This document shows, one piece after another, positions 26,550 through 34,661 of a stretch of 64,000 nt of DNA. The stretch is from UBA2773 sp964458715 (lineage in GTDB: Bacteria > Patescibacteriota > Minisyncoccia > Moranbacterales > DUUL01). A model generated the notes under the pieces. That model searched no databases, was not told where the DNA came from, and saw only the letters and a list, made by a program, of their open reading frames with translations. The position numbers were made by a program, and so were the translations under genes. Every line of letters begins with the position of its first letter. Positions within the stretch are counted from its first letter, which is position 1. Location: assembly GCA_964458715.1 (NCBI GenBank), contig CAYWJP010000001.1:17032-81031 (forward strand), in the 5' to 3' direction.

Positions 26550-26662
26550 AATCAATTTACAATGACTGAATGCCTGAATTTTTAATTTAAAAATTAAATC
26601 ATTCAAAATTCGAAATTGATTCAAAATTCAGAATTCAAAATTCAAAATTTTAGTATTTATTT

Positions 26663-27097
26663 TTAATAAATACCTAATCGTCCTAACTGCTCCGCAATTT
26701 TGTCTTGATCCTTCTCCGCCCCACTCTTATATTTATCCCAAACCCCTTCATCCCAAAGCTCCAATCGATTAAATAATCCGGCAACTGTCACCGCTTTTTT
26801 CAATTTGGCATAATCTTTCAAATAATCCGGCACCACAATTCTGCCCTGAGAATCCAAATCCAAATCAATCGCTCCGGCTAACATTAAACGAACAAAACTT
26901 CGAGTAGACTTTTCTCCAACTGGCATATTCCCTAATTTCTCAGCAATTTTTTCCCATTCTTTCATCGGATAAACAAATAGACATTGATCCAATCCCCGAG
27001 TCACTACTACTCTCCCTTTAAAATCACCCCGAAACTTGGCTGGTAGCGCCAACCGTCTCTTGCTATCTATTGAATGTTTGTATTCTCCGATGAACAT
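26663..27097 (-). CDS. mraZ: transcriptional regulator MraZ
   Basis: A 144-residue MraZ with two SpoVT/AbrB-like halves: the first begins FIGEYKHSIDSKRRLALPAKFRGDF and contains VVTRGLDQCLFVYP, and the second has IDLDLDSQGRIVVPDYLKDYAKL. MraZ binds direct repeats near its own promoter and controls the dcw operon. It is the first gene of the cluster here, far (about 265 nt) from the likely promoter at 27371-27399. Confidence 0.95.
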   Translation of the reverse strand: MFIGEYKHSIDSKRRLALPAKFRGDFKGRVVVTRGLDQCLFVYPMKEWEKIAEKLGNMPVGEKSTRSFVRLMLAGAIDLDLDSQGRIVVPDYLKDYAKLKKAVTVAGLFNRLELWDEGVWDKYKSGAEKDQDKIAEQLGRLGIY

Positions 27098-27144
27098 AAT
27101 TGCAAATTATTATTTTATCAATGGATTTCTATTTATTTTTGTTT

Positions 27145-27267
27145 GCAAAATTTTGAATTTTTAATTTTTAATTTTGAATGAATTTTTAAAACTCCATTTT
27201 AGTTTTAAAATTAAAAAATTAAATCATTCAAAATTGAATCAAAATTCGAAATTCGAAATTCGAAATT
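27145..27267. repeat. AT-rich palindromic intergenic repeat, family A (second copy)
   Basis: It contains TTTTTAAAACTCCATTTTAG and ATTCGAAATTCGAAATTCGA and can fold on itself (GAATGAATTTTTAA against TTAAATCATTC). It is the close partner of 25001-25130. It lies in the presumed 5' leader of mraZ. Confidence 0.6.
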
Positions 27268-27370
27268 TACTCTAAATAATCCCTTTATATAAAATGAGCT
27301 TTAAGTATAAACAAAACCCATAATCCCAACAGCCTCATTTTTCTTTCCCCACTTTTCACCACGCAATACC

Positions 27371-27399
27371 ATTTTAAACCACCAGTCAACCCTTGTCAA
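27371..27399 (-). promoter_or_regulatory. promoter of the dcw cluster
   Basis: On the minus strand TTGACA (27394-27399), a 17-nt spacer and TAAAAT (27371-27376) form a near-consensus promoter about 265 nt upstream of mraZ. Just upstream (27400-27427) three tandem 8-nt units GGAAAATT, GGAAAAAT and GGAGAGAA are seen. MraZ operators are direct repeats, usually with about 10-nt period, so a link is only possible. Confidence 0.6.
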
Positions 27400-27429
27400 A
27401 CATTTCTCTCCATTTTTCCAATTTTCCCT

Positions 27430-27675
27430 AAAAACTAATCAAAAAAATGGCTTATTAATGACATTCGCGACTGCGTCCGCCCTTGGCGGAACACACCATT
27501 TAATTTCATATCCTGTTGAGTTATACACAATTTGTTAACAGTTCTTTTAAATTAAAATTTAAAAGAAGATTTAGGATTTAAGAACTGCTTCCGACTTGCC
27601 TACTGACCTTTTTCGTCGAATCAAGACGAACAGGCAGGCTTTAAAATCTCCAAATATCTCTTATTTAAAATAAAA
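27430..27675. other. noncoding spacer upstream of the dcw promoter
   Basis: No gene is seen. It contains a TCCGCCCTTGGCGGA palindrome (about 27476-27490), a 26-nt near-perfect AT palindrome TTCTTTTAAATT/AATTTAAAAGAA (about 27542-27567), and a GC-rich repeat GCCTACTG...CAGGC (27597-27637). Confidence 0.5.
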
Positions 27676-27676
27676 A

Positions 27677-27705
27677 CAGGGTTATCGATATTGTCAACAA
27701 CCCCG
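27677..27705 (-). terminator. terminator of the 27721-28914 operon
   Basis: On the minus strand CGGGGTTGTTG...ATAACCCTG folds into an imperfect stem followed by TTTTTATTTT, directly after the third gene of the operon. Confidence 0.7.
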
Positions 27706-27720
27706 TCTCTTAATATACTT

Positions 27721-27942
27721 TCAGAAAAAAGATCTTCTTCCGCATTCAGGACATACAAAAGCTCTGCACCCGTTTGGACAAACATCGGTTTTGATAGTCT
27801 GCATGTTAGCTCCCGTTAAATAAGCATTACAAGGATATCAATCACCGGCCTTCAAAACATTAGCTGGACACTTAATTTCTCCAAAAGGTTTTTTCAACGC
27901 AATTGGAATCGCCATATGAGTATAAATTTTTTCTTTAGCCAT
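27721..27942 (-). pseudogene. small Cys-rich gene interrupted by one in-frame TGA
   Basis: The reading frame from the ATG at 27940-27942 encodes 34 residues (MAKEKIYTHMAIPIALKKPF...LKAGD), then TGA at 27838-27840 (codon 35), then 38 more residues ending with a probable zinc ribbon (CPNGCRAFVCPECGRR) and a final TGA at 27721-27723. The start has a purine-rich site (GGGGGTG) and lies 2 nt after the stop of the preceding gene, so it looks coupled and real. A TGG-to-TGA change (AGD-W-YPC) would explain it. It may be a recent pseudogene, a sequencing error or readthrough. The family is not recognised. Confidence 0.55.
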
Positions 27943-27944
27943 TT

Positions 27945-28259
27945 TCACCCCCTGTTTGTTCTTTTATATTTAAGAACCATCAAAACCAAAGGCTCATCAC
28001 TTTTATTCCAAAGATTAAAAGAGTGACTTCTAGGAAAAGCTCTTCCATCCAAACGCTCGATTGAGCTTATTTCTTGAAAACATTCCCCGCCCACAGTTTT
28101 GCTAATTTCTCCCTTGGATTCACCCAGAACTTCAGCCAATACAAACCAATCGATTCCATTAAAAATCATTTTTTCCCGAACCTCTCCCGGTTGCAATACT
28201 AATCTATCAATAAAAACAACTTCAGGAAAAAGATATTTAAAATAACCGTCGTCTTTCAT
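27945..28259 (-). CDS. orphan protein, unknown function (cupin-like feel)
   Basis: A 104-residue protein I cannot assign. It has a beta-rich composition with LVLQPGEVREKMIF, FPRSHSFNLWNKSDEPLVLMVLKY at the end, which resembles the strand pattern of small cupins, but no clear metal-ligand motif is seen. A strong ribosome site (AAGGAG) lies within the end of the upstream gene, and the stop codon is 2 nt before the next ATG. It is the middle gene of a three-gene operon with its own promoter and terminator. Confidence 0.7.
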   Translation of the reverse strand: MKDDGYFKYLFPEVVFIDRLVLQPGEVREKMIFNGIDWFVLAEVLGESKGEISKTVGGECFQEISSIERLDGRAFPRSHSFNLWNKSDEPLVLMVLKYKRTNRG

Positions 28260-28260
28260 T

Positions 28261-28914
28261 TTAATTACTCCTTTTTTGTTCTTCTATTTTTTTTGATTTA
28301 AAGACAACAAAATCCAGCTTAACGCCTTCAACATAAACATTTCTAACAAAATACTCTTTATCCGGTTTAAAGAAATTCGTATCAAGCGCTTCCCTCCCTG
28401 TTGCATCTAGAATAGCTCTTTCTAATTCAAAACAACAGTCCGGAAAAATTTTTCCCTTGCCCTGAAGCACCACTAGGCTAAAAATAAACCCTGGTGAATT
28501 CAAAACTATTCCTGGCGATGCCTCTCCTGGTTTCAAAGAAAAATTTTCCTGAAGATATTTATTTTCTTTTGGAAAATTTGACGAAAGCTCTCCTTCGATA
28601 ATTCTTGGAGGAGGGATTATAACCGGAGTCTTTTCGTTTTTAGAAACCGAAATATATATCATCCCTTTGGTCAGATTCTCTACAAAAAGCTTTCCATAAA
28701 ACGCTGATTCATAAAAAACCAGTTCTTCTGTTGGAGAAAATTCACCCAAGAAACATTTTTCGGTCCAAGCTTCTGCTGATTTTCGGAGCTCGCAAAAACC
28801 TCCCACAAAAGTCTTGAACGTGACTCCATGCAATGCTAAAGTTGTTATTTCGACTGTCTCTCTACCTTTGAGCCTTATCGACATCCTATCTTCAGTTAAT
28901 TGAAACGTTTTCAT
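28261..28914 (-). CDS. orphan protein, unknown function
   Basis: A 217-residue soluble-looking protein without signal peptide or recognised domain. The second half (from about 117, KYLQENFSLKPGEASPGIVLNSPGFIFSLVVLQGKG) has the same LKPGE plus hydrophobic-strand pattern as the next gene (LQPGEVREKMIF), so the two may share a beta-sandwich/cupin-like fold; this is inference. It starts with a strong GGGAGG site 5 nt before ATG. It is the first gene of the operon, divergent from 29211. Confidence 0.7.
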   Translation of the reverse strand: MKTFQLTEDRMSIRLKGRETVEITTLALHGVTFKTFVGGFCELRKSAEAWTEKCFLGEFSPTEELVFYESAFYGKLFVENLTKGMIYISVSKNEKTPVIIPPPRIIEGELSSNFPKENKYLQENFSLKPGEASPGIVLNSPGFIFSLVVLQGKGKIFPDCCFELERAILDATGREALDTNFFKPDKEYFVRNVYVEGVKLDFVVFKSKKIEEQKRSN

Positions 28915-28990
28915 AAAAGCCTCCCTCTATTCTTGAAAAATATTAAAGTCAATCTTTATAATTCTATTGATGTAAAAGTACTGAAAAAAT

Positions 28991-29019
28991 ATTCTAACCC
29001 AAATCATCTGTATTATCAA
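28991..29019 (-). promoter_or_regulatory. promoter of the 28914-27721 operon
   Basis: On the minus strand TTGATA (29014-29019), 17 nt and TAGAAT (28991-28996), about 75 nt upstream of the first start codon. Confidence 0.55.
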
Positions 29020-29061
29020 GACCATCCTAAAAATTTAATATATATTAAAATAGTGATTTTA

Positions 29062-29090
29062 TTTACATTTAACTGTTTTTTTGATATTCT
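29062..29090 (+). promoter_or_regulatory. promoter of the 29211-30269 operon
   Basis: TTTACA (29062-29067), 17 nt and TATTCT (29085-29090), about 120 nt before the start codon. It is back-to-back with the minus-strand promoter at 28991-29019, so the two operons could share control. Confidence 0.5.
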
Positions 29091-29210
29091 ATCTAGCAAA
29101 CATTTTAATCAATAAAATCGAAAATGTTTGTTGTACTTTTCACTGATTAGAAAACTGGGAAGGACCCACGCTTCTGATTTTAATATTTTTTAGACAGATA
29201 GGAGGATATC

Positions 29211-29960
29211 ATGTCAAAAAAAATCACCGAATTTACCTTGAAGGATTTTGTTTGCCCGACCGTCGGGAAAAAATTTATTGATCTTTCACGAAAAACTTCC
29301 TTTTTAGTCACTTTTGAGACTGGGGCTACTGAAGATGGTCACAATACCTGGCTCAAAGAAAAATTTGAATGCTGGAAAAGAGAAATCGAAGAAACAACTA
29401 ATCTCGTCGTAAATTCTATGGGCTTCAAAAAAAAGAACTTTTTTAAGAAAAACAGTCAAGGATCAGTTTCTGTCGGGATTGACATAAAGGGAGTCTTTAA
29501 ACCAGGAGTAGCTGGTAATTCAACTTTCAACGCAAATCTATCAAGTATGATCAGAAAATTTCTAGCTGAAAACCTCATTATGGCAAAATTTCGCCCAGAT
29601 TTCAATCTGAAAAATCCACTTTTCGATGCCCTGCATATCCACAAATGCATATTTTCTCTCGGTGCTTCAGACTGGAAAAAAGCTCAGAAAGAAATAGATT
29701 CGCTCTGTCTTGATACTTTCGATTTAAGTTTGTTAATTGATGACTGCGGAGCCATGCTCATAGAACCCAATTTCGAAATAATAAAAGGTAGGAATCCTCT
29801 TGATAATGTAAGATTTGCAATAACCCTTAGATGGAAAAGTGATGCTTCCGATGACAAAAGAGACACTCTCAAAAAAGTTATCGATGCTTACTTCAAGGGA
29901 AAAAAACTTCACATCGGAAATTGGAGAATTGAGTCAATCGGCCAACAACAACCAGAATAA
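29211..29960 (+). CDS. orphan protein, unknown function
   Basis: A 249-residue protein that I do not recognise. It begins at an ATG with a textbook ribosome site (TAGGAGG, 6-nt spacing). It is soluble, K/F/D-rich, with a possible central alpha/beta region: FDALHIHKCIFSLGASDWKKAQKEIDSL (about 140-167) and LSLLIDDCGAMLIEPNFEII. The C-terminus ENWRIESIGQ-like ends the fold. There is no signal peptide, and its codon choice is more GC-tolerant than that of core genes. It forms a two-gene plus-strand operon with 29973 and is divergent from another orphan operon. Confidence 0.7.
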   Translation: MSKKITEFTLKDFVCPTVGKKFIDLSRKTSFLVTFETGATEDGHNTWLKEKFECWKREIEETTNLVVNSMGFKKKNFFKKNSQGSVSVGIDIKGVFKPGVAGNSTFNANLSSMIRKFLAENLIMAKFRPDFNLKNPLFDALHIHKCIFSLGASDWKKAQKEIDSLCLDTFDLSLLIDDCGAMLIEPNFEIIKGRNPLDNVRFAITLRWKSDASDDKRDTLKKVIDAYFKGKKLHIGNWRIESIGQQQPE

Positions 29961-29972
29961 GGAGAAAAGATT

Positions 29973-30269
29973 ATGGGAGAAATCTTAAACAAGTGCAATA
30001 AAGGCGGTTGTCAATTATGCATTGATGCTGAAGTTGAATTTGAAGAACTACTCTGGCGTCTCAGCCAAATTCACAAAGGTGGCAGTTTTAATTCCGAGAC
30101 TCTCTGTAAAGCCAGCCTAGAAGATTTCAATTCTAAACATCCTGATTATAAAAAAGTTCCTCAATTACAAAAAGCAATCTTCAAAATTGCCTACGATAGC
30201 ATGCTTTTCTGGGCCAGAAAACTGGTCCACGAAAAAACAATCCCGCCTTTTATCCTAATAAAAGACTAA
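29973..30269 (+). CDS. small Cys-containing orphan protein
   Basis: A 98-residue protein starting 12 nt after the previous stop, with a strong AAGGAG site. The N-terminus has CNKGGCQLCIDAEVEF (residues 8-23), with Cx4CxxC, which could bind a metal. The rest is predicted helical and ends HEKTIPPFILIKD. No family is recognised. It is co-transcribed with 29211 and followed by a strong terminator. Confidence 0.7.
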   Translation: MGEILNKCNKGGCQLCIDAEVEFEELLWRLSQIHKGGSFNSETLCKASLEDFNSKHPDYKKVPQLQKAIFKIAYDSMLFWARKLVHEKTIPPFILIKD

Positions 30270-30287
30270 AAGGCCCGCCAGAAAACC

Positions 30288-30327
30288 AAAAAGCCGTTAC
30301 AACACCAATCGTTGCAGCGGCTTTTTT
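30288..30327 (+). terminator. terminator of the 29211-30269 operon
   Basis: AAAAAGCCGTTACAAC / GTTGCAGCGGCTTTTTT forms a stem of about 14 bp with one bulge, followed by T6. Confidence 0.9.
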
Positions 30328-30338
30328 GAACTTTTAAA

Positions 30339-30770
30339 TTATCTTTCTAGATATTTCTCAAAGGCGGAACGGGGTTGGTCCATGAGATTGTGGTTGAGAT
30401 AGTCTTCGATTTCGATCCATTTGAATGAATCATGCTCATGACTTAATTTCACTTCGCTGGTGTCGTCTTTCAATCGACATTCATAATAGATGCCAATAAT
30501 TTGCCACTGCTCGCCATGAACAACTGGTTGCCATTCGGTAACATGAAAAGGTTTTATAATTTCAATTTCGAATCTGGTTTCTTCTTTAACTTCTCTTATT
30601 AGAGAATCTTCTGGTTTTTCTCCTCGCTCCATTTTTCCTCCTGAAAAATCAAACTTTCCTGGGTTTGTCCCAGTGTCTTTATCCTGCGCTTCTTCCAAAA
30701 TCAAAACCTTCCCCTCCCTCACAATAAACGCCTTCACCGCCACAAATAATTTCTCTATTTTTTTATCCAT
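30339..30770 (-). CDS. Nudix hydrolase
   Basis: A 143-residue Nudix protein. The Nudix box GGKMERGEKPEDSLIREVKEETRFEI (about 44-69) carries the REVKEE core with all catalytic Glu. It is preceded by FVAVKAFIVREGKVLILEEA. It probably hydrolyses a nucleoside diphosphate derivative; the substrate is not evident. It stands alone, with structured element copy 5 just upstream. No Shine-Dalgarno. Confidence 0.92.
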   Translation of the reverse strand: MDKKIEKLFVAVKAFIVREGKVLILEEAQDKDTGTNPGKFDFSGGKMERGEKPEDSLIREVKEETRFEIEIIKPFHVTEWQPVVHGEQWQIIGIYYECRLKDDTSEVKLSHEHDSFKWIEIEDYLNHNLMDQPRSAFEKYLER

Positions 30771-30808
30771 ATATACAAAATACGATTAAAACTCTTGGGG
30801 CTATTTGA

Positions 30809-30924
30809 GGTTTATGAGTTTGAGTAAAGTTCAAGGAAAATCCGAGTAGCGTATGAGATGTACTTGATGGTACATCAAAAAGCAACGGAGGATTTGACAA
30901 AGAAATTTGACAAACTCGTAAGCC
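30809..30924 (+). repeat. structured intergenic element, copy 5
   Basis: Arms GGTTTATGAGTTTG (30809-30822) and CAAACTCGTAAGCC (30911-30924) pair with two T-G wobbles on the plus strand. The loop is GTTCAAGG opposite GACAAAGAAA, the second helix AAATCC/GGATTT, then GCGTATGAGATG and hairpin GATGTAC-TTGATG-GTACATC. The 3' arm ends 1 nt from the stop codon of the gene 30926-31246. Confidence 0.85.
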
Positions 30925-30925
30925 G

Positions 30926-31246
30926 CTACCTAAGCCCTAGTTGATTTTTAAGCTGGTCAGCCTCTTGTTTGGTCATTTGACCGGACTTAACCGATTCGTC
31001 TAATTGTTTCAGAATTTTATCTTTCTCTTTCAAAATATTTTGCGGATTCATCATTTTCCGCATTGCTTCTTCTCGTTTAGATTGAGGCAATTTCTTAAAA
31101 ATTTTCAGAGCCCAACGCTCTTTTCTAGACAACTTTGAATCATCAACCTTTTCCAACATTTCATCCATTTTACCCATCATACCATCCACTTTTGGATTCT
31201 TAGATTGTTCATCATCATTTTTTTTACCAAAATTGAAAAATCCCAT
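30926..31246 (-). CDS. small charged helical protein, unknown function
   Basis: A 106-residue, highly charged protein. It starts MGFFNFGKKNDDEQ, then has Met/Lys-rich helices (DGMMGKMDEMLEKVD, LSRKERWALKIFKKLPQ, MRKMMNPQNILKEK) and ends with a short helical hairpin KSGQMTKQEADQLKNQLG like SHOCT-type modules. No domain is assigned with confidence. It lies downstream of rpoD, separated by an AT-rich family B repeat. Confidence 0.7.
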   Translation of the reverse strand: MGFFNFGKKNDDEQSKNPKVDGMMGKMDEMLEKVDDSKLSRKERWALKIFKKLPQSKREEAMRKMMNPQNILKEKDKILKQLDESVKSGQMTKQEADQLKNQLGLR

Positions 31247-31261
31247 TTTGTTAAATTAATT

Positions 31262-31405
31262 CTTAATTTAAATAAATTACAAAGCTCAAATTATTCCAAA
31301 CTACTCAAATCAAATTCAAATGACAAATTCTTAAAATCCAAAACTATTTGATATTTAGATTTTAGTTTTCATTTGGAATTAATTTGGAATAATTTGGATT
31401 TTGAC
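31262..31405. repeat. AT-rich intergenic repeat, family B (second copy)
   Basis: It contains CAAAGCTCAAATTATTCC and a self-complementary pair TCCAAACTACTC / GGAATTAATTTGGAATAATTT-type arms. It resembles 8690-8826 and 37270-37440. No gene. Confidence 0.5.
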
Positions 31406-31411
31406 ATTTTT

Positions 31412-32842
31412 CTAGTAGTCTTTCAATTTTTCCATCCCTTTCATCAACCTAATTTTTTCCAACGCCTTGGCTTCAATCTGTCGGATTCGTTCTCGAGTTA
31501 CACCAAATTCATTACCAACTTCCTCTAAAGTATGCATTATTCCGTCTTCTAATCCAAATCGAATTCGCAAAATCTTTTGTTCTCGCAAAGTTAATTGTTC
31601 TAAAACTTCGTTTAAATGTTTTTTCAACAAAGTCCTGGAAGCAATTTGACTGGGAGCGATTGAATCAGTATCCTCTACAAAATCACTCAATACACTATCG
31701 CTATCATCTCCACCAATAGAAGTTTCCAGAGAAATAGTCTCCTGAGAAACCTTAATAATATGACGAACTTTTTTAACATCTAAATTCATTTCCACCGCGA
31801 TTTCTTCCGGCAAAGGTTCTCTTCCTAACTCTTGAACTAAAGCTCGAACTACTTGAATATATTTATTAATAGTCTCTACCATATGAACTGGAATTCGAAT
31901 TGTTCTTGATTGATCTGCAATCGCTCGGGTCACCGCCTGCCTAATCCACCAAGTCGCGTAAGTTGAAAATTTGTAACCTCGTCTATAATCAAATTTTTCC
32001 ACTGCCCTAAAAAGACCAATATTCCCTTCTTGAATTAAATCCAAAAAAGAAAGGCTATGACTTCTACCAACATATTTTTTGGCAATTGAAACTACTAATC
32101 TAAGATTGGCCTCAGTTAATCTCTGTCGTGCCATTTGATCTCCTTTCTCAATAGCTCTAGCCAAAGAAACTTCTTCTTCTTGGTTTAATAAAGCTACTTT
32201 GCCAATCTCTCTAAGATACATTTGAATAGAATCAGTGTCTTTGAAATCCACAGTTTCTTTTGAACGACTTTCGGCTTCTTCGGCCAATATTGTAGCAGCT
32301 GCTTCTGCTTTATCAGCGGCTTTTTTGGAATAGCCTTTTTTGGCCTGATCCTTCTTCTTTTTGGCAGTAGCTTTCCTCTCATCTTCTTTGCCTTGAATTT
32401 CTTTTTCAATTTCAGCTTTAATAACATCTTCGGACGAAAGAATTTTTACTCCATATTTTTCCGCTCCATCATAAAAAATTTCTAAGTCCTCAATATTTTT
32501 TTCGACATCACCCAATTCGTGTAAAATTTCGTCCTCAGTCACAAACCCTCGCTGTTGTCCTCGTTTAATCAAACTCTCAATTTTTTGATTTTCAAATTTA
32601 GCCTCCTTGCTTTTCACTTTTTTTCGTTTAGAAATTTTCGGTTTTTCTGGTTTTTTCTCTAAAGGATGTTTTTTAACAACTTCTTTGACAGTTTTTTTAA
32701 ACATCTTTTTAACTACTTTCTTGAATCCGCCAGTCTTTTTCTGAACTTTAACGTCAGTTTGTTTTTGACTAATCTTCTTCTTTTTTGTTTTTTTTACACT
32801 AGTAACTTGTTGCCTCTTCGGCGACTGAATTTTCTTTACCAT
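31412..32842 (-). CDS. rpoD: primary sigma factor (sigma-70)
   Basis: A 476-residue housekeeping sigma factor. Residues 1-95 are Lys-rich and unstructured; a region 1.1-like acidic part follows. Region 1.2 (TDSIQMYLREIGKVALLNQEEEVSLA), region 2 (RLVVSIAKKYVGRSHSLSFLDLIQEGNIGLFRAVEKFDYRRGYKFSTYATWWIRQA in parts), region 3 and region 4 (VTRERIRQIEAKALEKIR) are intact. It starts 1 nt after the dnaG stop, in the order dnaG-rpoD. The consensus-like TTGACA/TAnnnT promoters listed here fit such a factor. Confidence 0.97.
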   Translation of the reverse strand: MVKKIQSPKRQQVTSVKKTKKKKISQKQTDVKVQKKTGGFKKVVKKMFKKTVKEVVKKHPLEKKPEKPKISKRKKVKSKEAKFENQKIESLIKRGQQRGFVTEDEILHELGDVEKNIEDLEIFYDGAEKYGVKILSSEDVIKAEIEKEIQGKEDERKATAKKKKDQAKKGYSKKAADKAEAAATILAEEAESRSKETVDFKDTDSIQMYLREIGKVALLNQEEEVSLARAIEKGDQMARQRLTEANLRLVVSIAKKYVGRSHSLSFLDLIQEGNIGLFRAVEKFDYRRGYKFSTYATWWIRQAVTRAIADQSRTIRIPVHMVETINKYIQVVRALVQELGREPLPEEIAVEMNLDVKKVRHIIKVSQETISLETSIGGDDSDSVLSDFVEDTDSIAPSQIASRTLLKKHLNEVLEQLTLREQKILRIRFGLEDGIMHTLEEVGNEFGVTRERIRQIEAKALEKIRLMKGMEKLKDY

Positions 32843-32843
32843 A

Positions 32844-34628
32844 TTATTTTTTTAATTCTTCTAATTCTTTAGAAATTTTCGAAAACTCTTCCATCAATAA
32901 ATTCAAACTACTTTCGTCATCTTTTTCCTCTGCTGTTTTAATATCTTTAATGATATTAGCTAATTCCCCCTCTTTTCTAAATAGTTGAAGTTTTGCACAA
33001 ACCTCCCGCCAATCAGAAATGGGTTCAATAATATTTTCCTCTAGACCTTCGGCGTTATAATCATAATTAACCTGAGCTTCAAAACGATTTAATTTATCAG
33101 AAATTTTTTTAGTTTCGCCTTTTAAAATTTTTCCCCAAACATCTCGATATTCCTGATCTAGCAAATTAGAATCGAAATTTTTAATTTGTTTTGCCAATTG
33201 CTTAGAATACAAAACAACCAACCCCAAGATTCTTTCTTGTAATTGGATTATTTTTGGCTTATCAGTTTTTATCATTTCATCAGTCGAAGCTGTTCGCTTT
33301 TTCTGATTCACTTTATCTTCCTTTATTTTAACCCCTTCTAGCACTTCAGTCAACGTATCCTCCTTAACATCAATTACATCTGCTAGTTTTCGAATCCAAT
33401 AACTTTGCTCAATTAAATCAGAAATATCTTTAATAATATTTAATAATTTATGAGCAATGATTTTTTTGCCCTTAGGATTTTCTTTATCCTGTTTTTCAAG
33501 AATAGATGAGAAAAAATAATCCATCACTTGTTGAGAATTTTTAATGGCCTTTTTCCAAGCTGGAATATCTTCAATTACTAAATCATTTACGTCTTTGAAG
33601 CCCTTGGGTAATAAGATGATTTCTGCGTCGATATTTTCTACCAAACAAAGCTGAACACTTTTTGTCGCCGCTTTTTGTCCCGCTTCATCCATATCAAAAC
33701 AAAGTTTAAAATTTCTCGTATATCTCTTCAAAATATTAATTTGATCGATAGTTAAAGCCGTCCCCGAAACTGCCACGGTATTTTTAACTCCCGCGCTGAA
33801 AGAAGCCACTACATCCAAATTTCCTTCTACTATTATTACGAAATCCTGTTTTTTTATTTCCATTTTGGCTTGGCTTAGGCCGTAAATCACGCGACTTTTA
33901 TCGTAAATAGGTGATTGGGAAGTATTAATATACTTAGCATTTTTTTCGTCTCCGCCCGGCATTACTCGAGCTGAATAACCTACCACTCTATCAGCCACAT
34001 CAATCACCGGAAACATAATCCGATTTCGAAACCGGTCATAATAATCGTCTTTGGATGCTCCTGAAGTTCCATCTTTTTGGACCATCAAACCAGAATGAGC
34101 AATGTCAGCTAAATTATGCTTTCGACTTAAAAGAAAATTTAATAAATTGCTCCACCCGTCCGGAGCAAAACCAATTCTAAAATTTTTAAATTGAGCAGTT
34201 TTAATTGCTCGGTCAGTCAAATATTTTCTAATTGATTTGGCCTTATTAGATTTATCAAATTGATATTGATAAAATTTACTAGATAATTCTAAAATCTCAT
34301 AAATTTTTTGTTTCTGATTTTTTTCTTTAGGATCAATTTTTTGAAACTTTGGTAAATCAACACCAGTTCGTTCTGCCAATCTCTCCAGAGCTTCTCTAAA
34401 TTCCAATCCCTCAATCTCCATTAAAAAAGAAAAGATGTCGCCACCCTTTTGACAACCAAAACAATACCAAAAATTTCTCTCAGCATTAACCATAAAGGAA
34501 GGGGTTTTTTCATTATGGAATGGACACAAAGCCTTATAGTTTGTACCAGATTTTTCCAACTTTAAATATTCTCCAATTAACTCCGAGACATTTAACCGCT
34601 CCTTGACTTGATCAACAGCGTCAGCCAT
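32844..34628 (-). CDS. dnaG: DNA primase
   Basis: A 594-residue bacterial primase. The N-terminal zinc ribbon shows CPFHNEKTPSF and FWYCFGCQKGGD (about 36-65). The catalytic core includes YCFGxxxGGDIFSF, then the TOPRIM region VIIVEGNLDVVASFSAGV (about 263-280) and FDMDEAGQKAA (DxD). The C-terminal helicase-interacting region is present but divergent. It is coupled with rpoD as part of a remnant macromolecular synthesis operon (rpsU is absent here). Confidence 0.96.
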   Translation of the reverse strand: MADAVDQVKERLNVSELIGEYLKLEKSGTNYKALCPFHNEKTPSFMVNAERNFWYCFGCQKGGDIFSFLMEIEGLEFREALERLAERTGVDLPKFQKIDPKEKNQKQKIYEILELSSKFYQYQFDKSNKAKSIRKYLTDRAIKTAQFKNFRIGFAPDGWSNLLNFLLSRKHNLADIAHSGLMVQKDGTSGASKDDYYDRFRNRIMFPVIDVADRVVGYSARVMPGGDEKNAKYINTSQSPIYDKSRVIYGLSQAKMEIKKQDFVIIVEGNLDVVASFSAGVKNTVAVSGTALTIDQINILKRYTRNFKLCFDMDEAGQKAATKSVQLCLVENIDAEIILLPKGFKDVNDLVIEDIPAWKKAIKNSQQVMDYFFSSILEKQDKENPKGKKIIAHKLLNIIKDISDLIEQSYWIRKLADVIDVKEDTLTEVLEGVKIKEDKVNQKKRTASTDEMIKTDKPKIIQLQERILGLVVLYSKQLAKQIKNFDSNLLDQEYRDVWGKILKGETKKISDKLNRFEAQVNYDYNAEGLEENIIEPISDWREVCAKLQLFRKEGELANIIKDIKTAEEKDDESSLNLLMEEFSKISKELEELKK

Positions 34629-34661
34629 ATATTTAGGGATTACTGTAAAACCCAGTATAAA

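Noticed and set aside
27721..27942. Alternative genetic code (UGA as Gly, as in Gracilibacteria/Absconditabacteria) to explain the in-frame TGA
   Set aside because: All core genes are intact with TGA as stop, and several genes end with TGA; only one gene has an internal TGA.
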